Positions 30,953 to 32,959 of a stretch of 32,959 nt of DNA are shown piece by piece (the stretch's first letter is position 1; the number at the start of each line of letters is the position of its first letter). The notes below the pieces were generated by a model that made no database searches, had not been told where the DNA came from, and worked only from the letters and a program-made list of their open reading frames with translations. The translations under genes and the position numbers were made by a program. This stretch comes from an uncultured Sphingomonas sp. (GTDB taxonomy: Bacteria; Pseudomonadota; Alphaproteobacteria; Sphingomonadales; Sphingomonadaceae). The stretch spans positions 1 to 32,959 of the forward strand of contig CAJYLT010000047.1 of NCBI GenBank assembly GCA_913775795.1. Direction: 5' to 3'.

Positions 30953-32320
30953 TTACTTCGCCGCCTTTCGCGCCTTCATCATCGAGCGGAACCGGGCCGC
31001 CCATCCCTCGCGCACTTCCTGTCGCCCGCGCGCCAGCGCCAGCGCATCGGCGGGCACGTCGGCGGTCACCACTGATCCGGCCCCGACGATCGCGCCTGAC
31101 CCGATCGCTACCGGCGCCACCAGGGCGCTGTTCGATCCGACGAACGCACCCTCGCCGATCGTCGTGCGATATTTGAGATAGCCGTCGTAGTTGCAGGTGA
31201 TCGTCCCCGCACCGATGTTCGCGCCCGCGCCCACCTCGGCATCGCCGACATAGCTCAGGTGATTGACCTTCGCGCCCTCGCCCAGCACCGCCTTTTTCAA
31301 CTCGACGAAATTGCCGACCTTGGCGCCCGCGCGAATGTCGGCACCGGGCCTTAGCCGGGCGTAGGGGCCGACCTCGGCCCCGGACGCGATCGTGGATCCT
31401 TCGAGGTGCGAGAAGCCGTGGATGACGACGCCGTCCGCCACCGTCACGCCCGGCCCGAACCACACATTCGGCTCCACTGTCACGTCGCGGCCCAGCACCG
31501 TGTCGTGCGCGAACCACACCGTCTCCGGCGCGATCAGCGTGGCGCCCTCGGCCATCGCCTGCAATCGCCGCGCCGCTTGCCACTTGGCCTCCAGCCGCGC
31601 GAGTTCACCGCGGCTGTTGACCCCGTCGACCTCGTCCGCCGCGGTCTCGATCACCGCAGAAGCGCGGCCATCCTGCCCCGCGAGCATGACGATATCGGGC
31701 AGGTAATATTCGCCCGCCGCATTGTCGTTGCCGACGCGCGCGAGCAGCCCGAACAGGTCCTCCGCCCGCACCGCCATCAGCCCGGAATTGCAGAGCGTGA
31801 CCGCGCGCTCTTCGGCATTTGCGTCCTTGAACTCGACCATCCGATCGATCCGCCCGACATCGTCGGCGATCACCCGGCCATAAGCACCGGCGTCGTCCGG
31901 CCGGAAGCCGAGCACGATGCAAGCGGGCGCATCCGCCGCGTGCAGCCGATCGAGCATCCGCCGCATCGTCTCCGCCCGCACCAGCGGCACGTCACCGTAA
32001 AGGATCAGCACGTCGCCCGAAAAGCCCGCCAGCGCCGCTTCGGCCTGTGCCACAGCATGGCCGGTGCCGAGCTGCTCGGCCTGGTGCGCGGTATCGGCAC
32101 GGCCCGCGACCGCCGTCTCGACCTGCTCGCGCCGATCGCCGACGACGACGACCTGCCGCTCGGCGCCGAGCGCGACCACGCTGTCCAACAGATGGAGCAG
32201 CATCGGCTTGCCCGCGATCGGGTGGAGCACCTTGTGCAGGTCCGACTTCATCCGCGTGCCCCGCCCGGCGGCGAGGACGATCGCGGCGATCGGGCGGTTC
32301 GGGGGAGATTGCTCGGTCAT
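30953..32320 (-). CDS. glmU: Bifunctional UDP-GlcNAc pyrophosphorylase / GlcN-1-P N-acetyltransferase
   Basis: A 455-residue bifunctional enzyme completing UDP-GlcNAc synthesis. The N-terminal nucleotidyltransferase has IVLAAGRGTRMKSDLHKVLH (15-33), LGTGHAVAQAE and LILYGDVPLVRAETM. The C-terminal left-handed beta-helix acetyltransferase shows hexapeptide repeats and conserved GAKVGNFVELKKAVLGEGAK, NHLSYVGDAEVG and GTITCNYDGYLKYRT. The ATG at 32320 (MTEQSPPNRP) gives the family length; longer in-frame extension upstream is not conserved-looking. It is co-transcribed with glmS and divergent from the HAD phosphatase. Confidence 0.97.
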   Translation of the reverse strand: MTEQSPPNRPIAAIVLAAGRGTRMKSDLHKVLHPIAGKPMLLHLLDSVVALGAERQVVVVGDRREQVETAVAGRADTAHQAEQLGTGHAVAQAEAALAGFSGDVLILYGDVPLVRAETMRRMLDRLHAADAPACIVLGFRPDDAGAYGRVIADDVGRIDRMVEFKDANAEERAVTLCNSGLMAVRAEDLFGLLARVGNDNAAGEYYLPDIVMLAGQDGRASAVIETAADEVDGVNSRGELARLEAKWQAARRLQAMAEGATLIAPETVWFAHDTVLGRDVTVEPNVWFGPGVTVADGVVIHGFSHLEGSTIASGAEVGPYARLRPGADIRAGAKVGNFVELKKAVLGEGAKVNHLSYVGDAEVGAGANIGAGTITCNYDGYLKYRTTIGEGAFVGSNSALVAPVAIGSGAIVGAGSVVTADVPADALALARGRQEVREGWAARFRSMMKARKAAK

Positions 32321-32382
32321 CGCGGGCGGCGGTGCCACGAAAGCCTTGCCATTTCCATAGCCGGGCGGGCATCGCACCGGAC

Positions 32383-32959
32383 ATGACCAATTTTTCATTC
32401 GAGATCGTCGGCTTCGACCTGGACGGCACGCTGTTCGATACCTCCGCCGATCTGACCCGCGCGGTCAATCACGCGCTGGCGCTGGACGCCCGCCCGCCGC
32501 TGCATGTCGAGCGGGTCAAGCCGATGATCGGCCGCGGCGCGCGCCACATGCTGGCCGAGGGGCTGGCCGCTTCGGGCGGCGGGGACGAGGCGCTGCTCGA
32601 CCGGCTGCTGCCCGAACTGCTCGCCTTCTACGAGGCCAATCTGTCCGCCGGAACGGTGCCCTATCCAGGGATGCTGGACGCGATCGACGCGCTGGCGGAG
32701 CGCGGTGTGCGCGTCGGCATCGTGACCAACAAACGCCATGGCTTTGCCGAGAAGCTGCTGCGCGAACTCGGCCTCGCCGATCGTTTCGAGTTGCTCCTGG
32801 GCGGCGATTCGCTCGGGCCGGGCAATGCCAAACCCAGCCCGGCGCTGATCCACGCGATGATCGAGCGGCTGGGCGGCGGGCGCGCGGCGTTCGTCGGCGA
32901 TTCGATCTTCGACATCGAGGCGGCGCATGCGGCCGGCATCCCGGCGATCGCGGTCAGCT
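32383..32959 (+). CDS. HAD-family phosphatase, phosphoglycolate-phosphatase-like, 3' end beyond window
   Basis: 192 residues are visible from the ATG at 32383, with the frame open at the window edge. HAD motif I is FDLDGTLFDTSADL (Asp12, Asp14), motif II is GIVTNKRHG, the motif III lysine is in GNAKPSPALI, and motif IV is AFVGDSIFDIEAA. A helical cap domain (about 20-85) is present. The arrangement matches Gph-type phosphoglycolate phosphatases, which remove 2-phosphoglycolate formed in DNA repair; other small phosphates are possible substrates. It is divergent from glmU with a 62-base gap. Confidence 0.92.
   Translation, partial: MTNFSFEIVGFDLDGTLFDTSADLTRAVNHALALDARPPLHVERVKPMIGRGARHMLAEGLAASGGGDEALLDRLLPELLAFYEANLSAGTVPYPGMLDAIDALAERGVRVGIVTNKRHGFAEKLLRELGLADRFELLLGGDSLGPGNAKPSPALIHAMIERLGGGRAAFVGDSIFDIEAAHAAGIPAIAVS

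Noticed and set aside
1..32959. CRISPR arrays, tRNA or rRNA genes
   Set aside because: No regularly spaced repeats, cloverleaf-like or rRNA-like sequence was recognised on either strand by eye.

Overview
The window is 33 kb of GC-rich, gene-dense chromosomal DNA that looks like a sphingomonad-type alphaproteobacterium. This lineage call is an inference. It rests on the codon bias toward G and C, a UPF0262 gene, a GatCAB indirect tRNA-amidation operon, DUF2459/DUF808/DUF3089 genes in company, and hairpin repeats of the CCCCGGC-GGAG-GCCGGGG and TCATCCCAGCGAAGGCTGGGA type. No tRNA, rRNA or CRISPR array was seen. No gap between genes exceeds about 200 bases.

Left part (1-7066): an edge-truncated methyl-accepting chemotaxis protein coupled to a small membrane protein; dnaB; a rightward operon of UPF0262, a GH25-like membrane protein and cytidine deaminase; a glucokinase-family gene with a damaged phosphate-binding motif; and a leftward DUF808 membrane protein. 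A perfect DnaA box lies in the dnaB upstream region.

Island (about 7080-8780): a block with clearly lower GC and different codon use. It encodes a stand-alone DUF262 (GmrS-like) protein whose end overlaps a HEPN-domain protein with an R-x4-H RNase motif. It looks like a horizontally acquired two-gene defence or toxin-antitoxin-like module and is the most interesting part of the window. It abuts the 3' end of a terminase-small-subunit-like gene that contains the same DNA-binding unit twice.

Centre (9.7-21.3 kb): rplK-rplA with its own promoter, leader and terminator; a translationally coupled lipoprotein / M48 metalloprotease / lipoprotein operon; gatC-gatA-gatB with a large palindromic REP pair inside the operon; DUF3089 hydrolase-ruvX; DUF2459-alpha/beta hydrolase; and phhA (phenylalanine 4-monooxygenase).

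Right part (21.3-33 kb): a REC-GGDEF-EAL cyclic-di-GMP protein coupled to a membrane histidine kinase, with a hairpin that would mask the ribosome-binding site of the first gene; an S9 peptidase; a galactonate-type locus with dgoK and dgoA intact but the divergent GntR/FCD regulator frameshifted inside its DNA-binding domain; and glmU-glmS (amino-sugar and cell-wall precursor synthesis), divergent from an edge-truncated HAD phosphatase.

Many neighbouring genes share ATGA or GTGA stop/start overlaps, so most of the window appears to be organised as tightly coupled operons.
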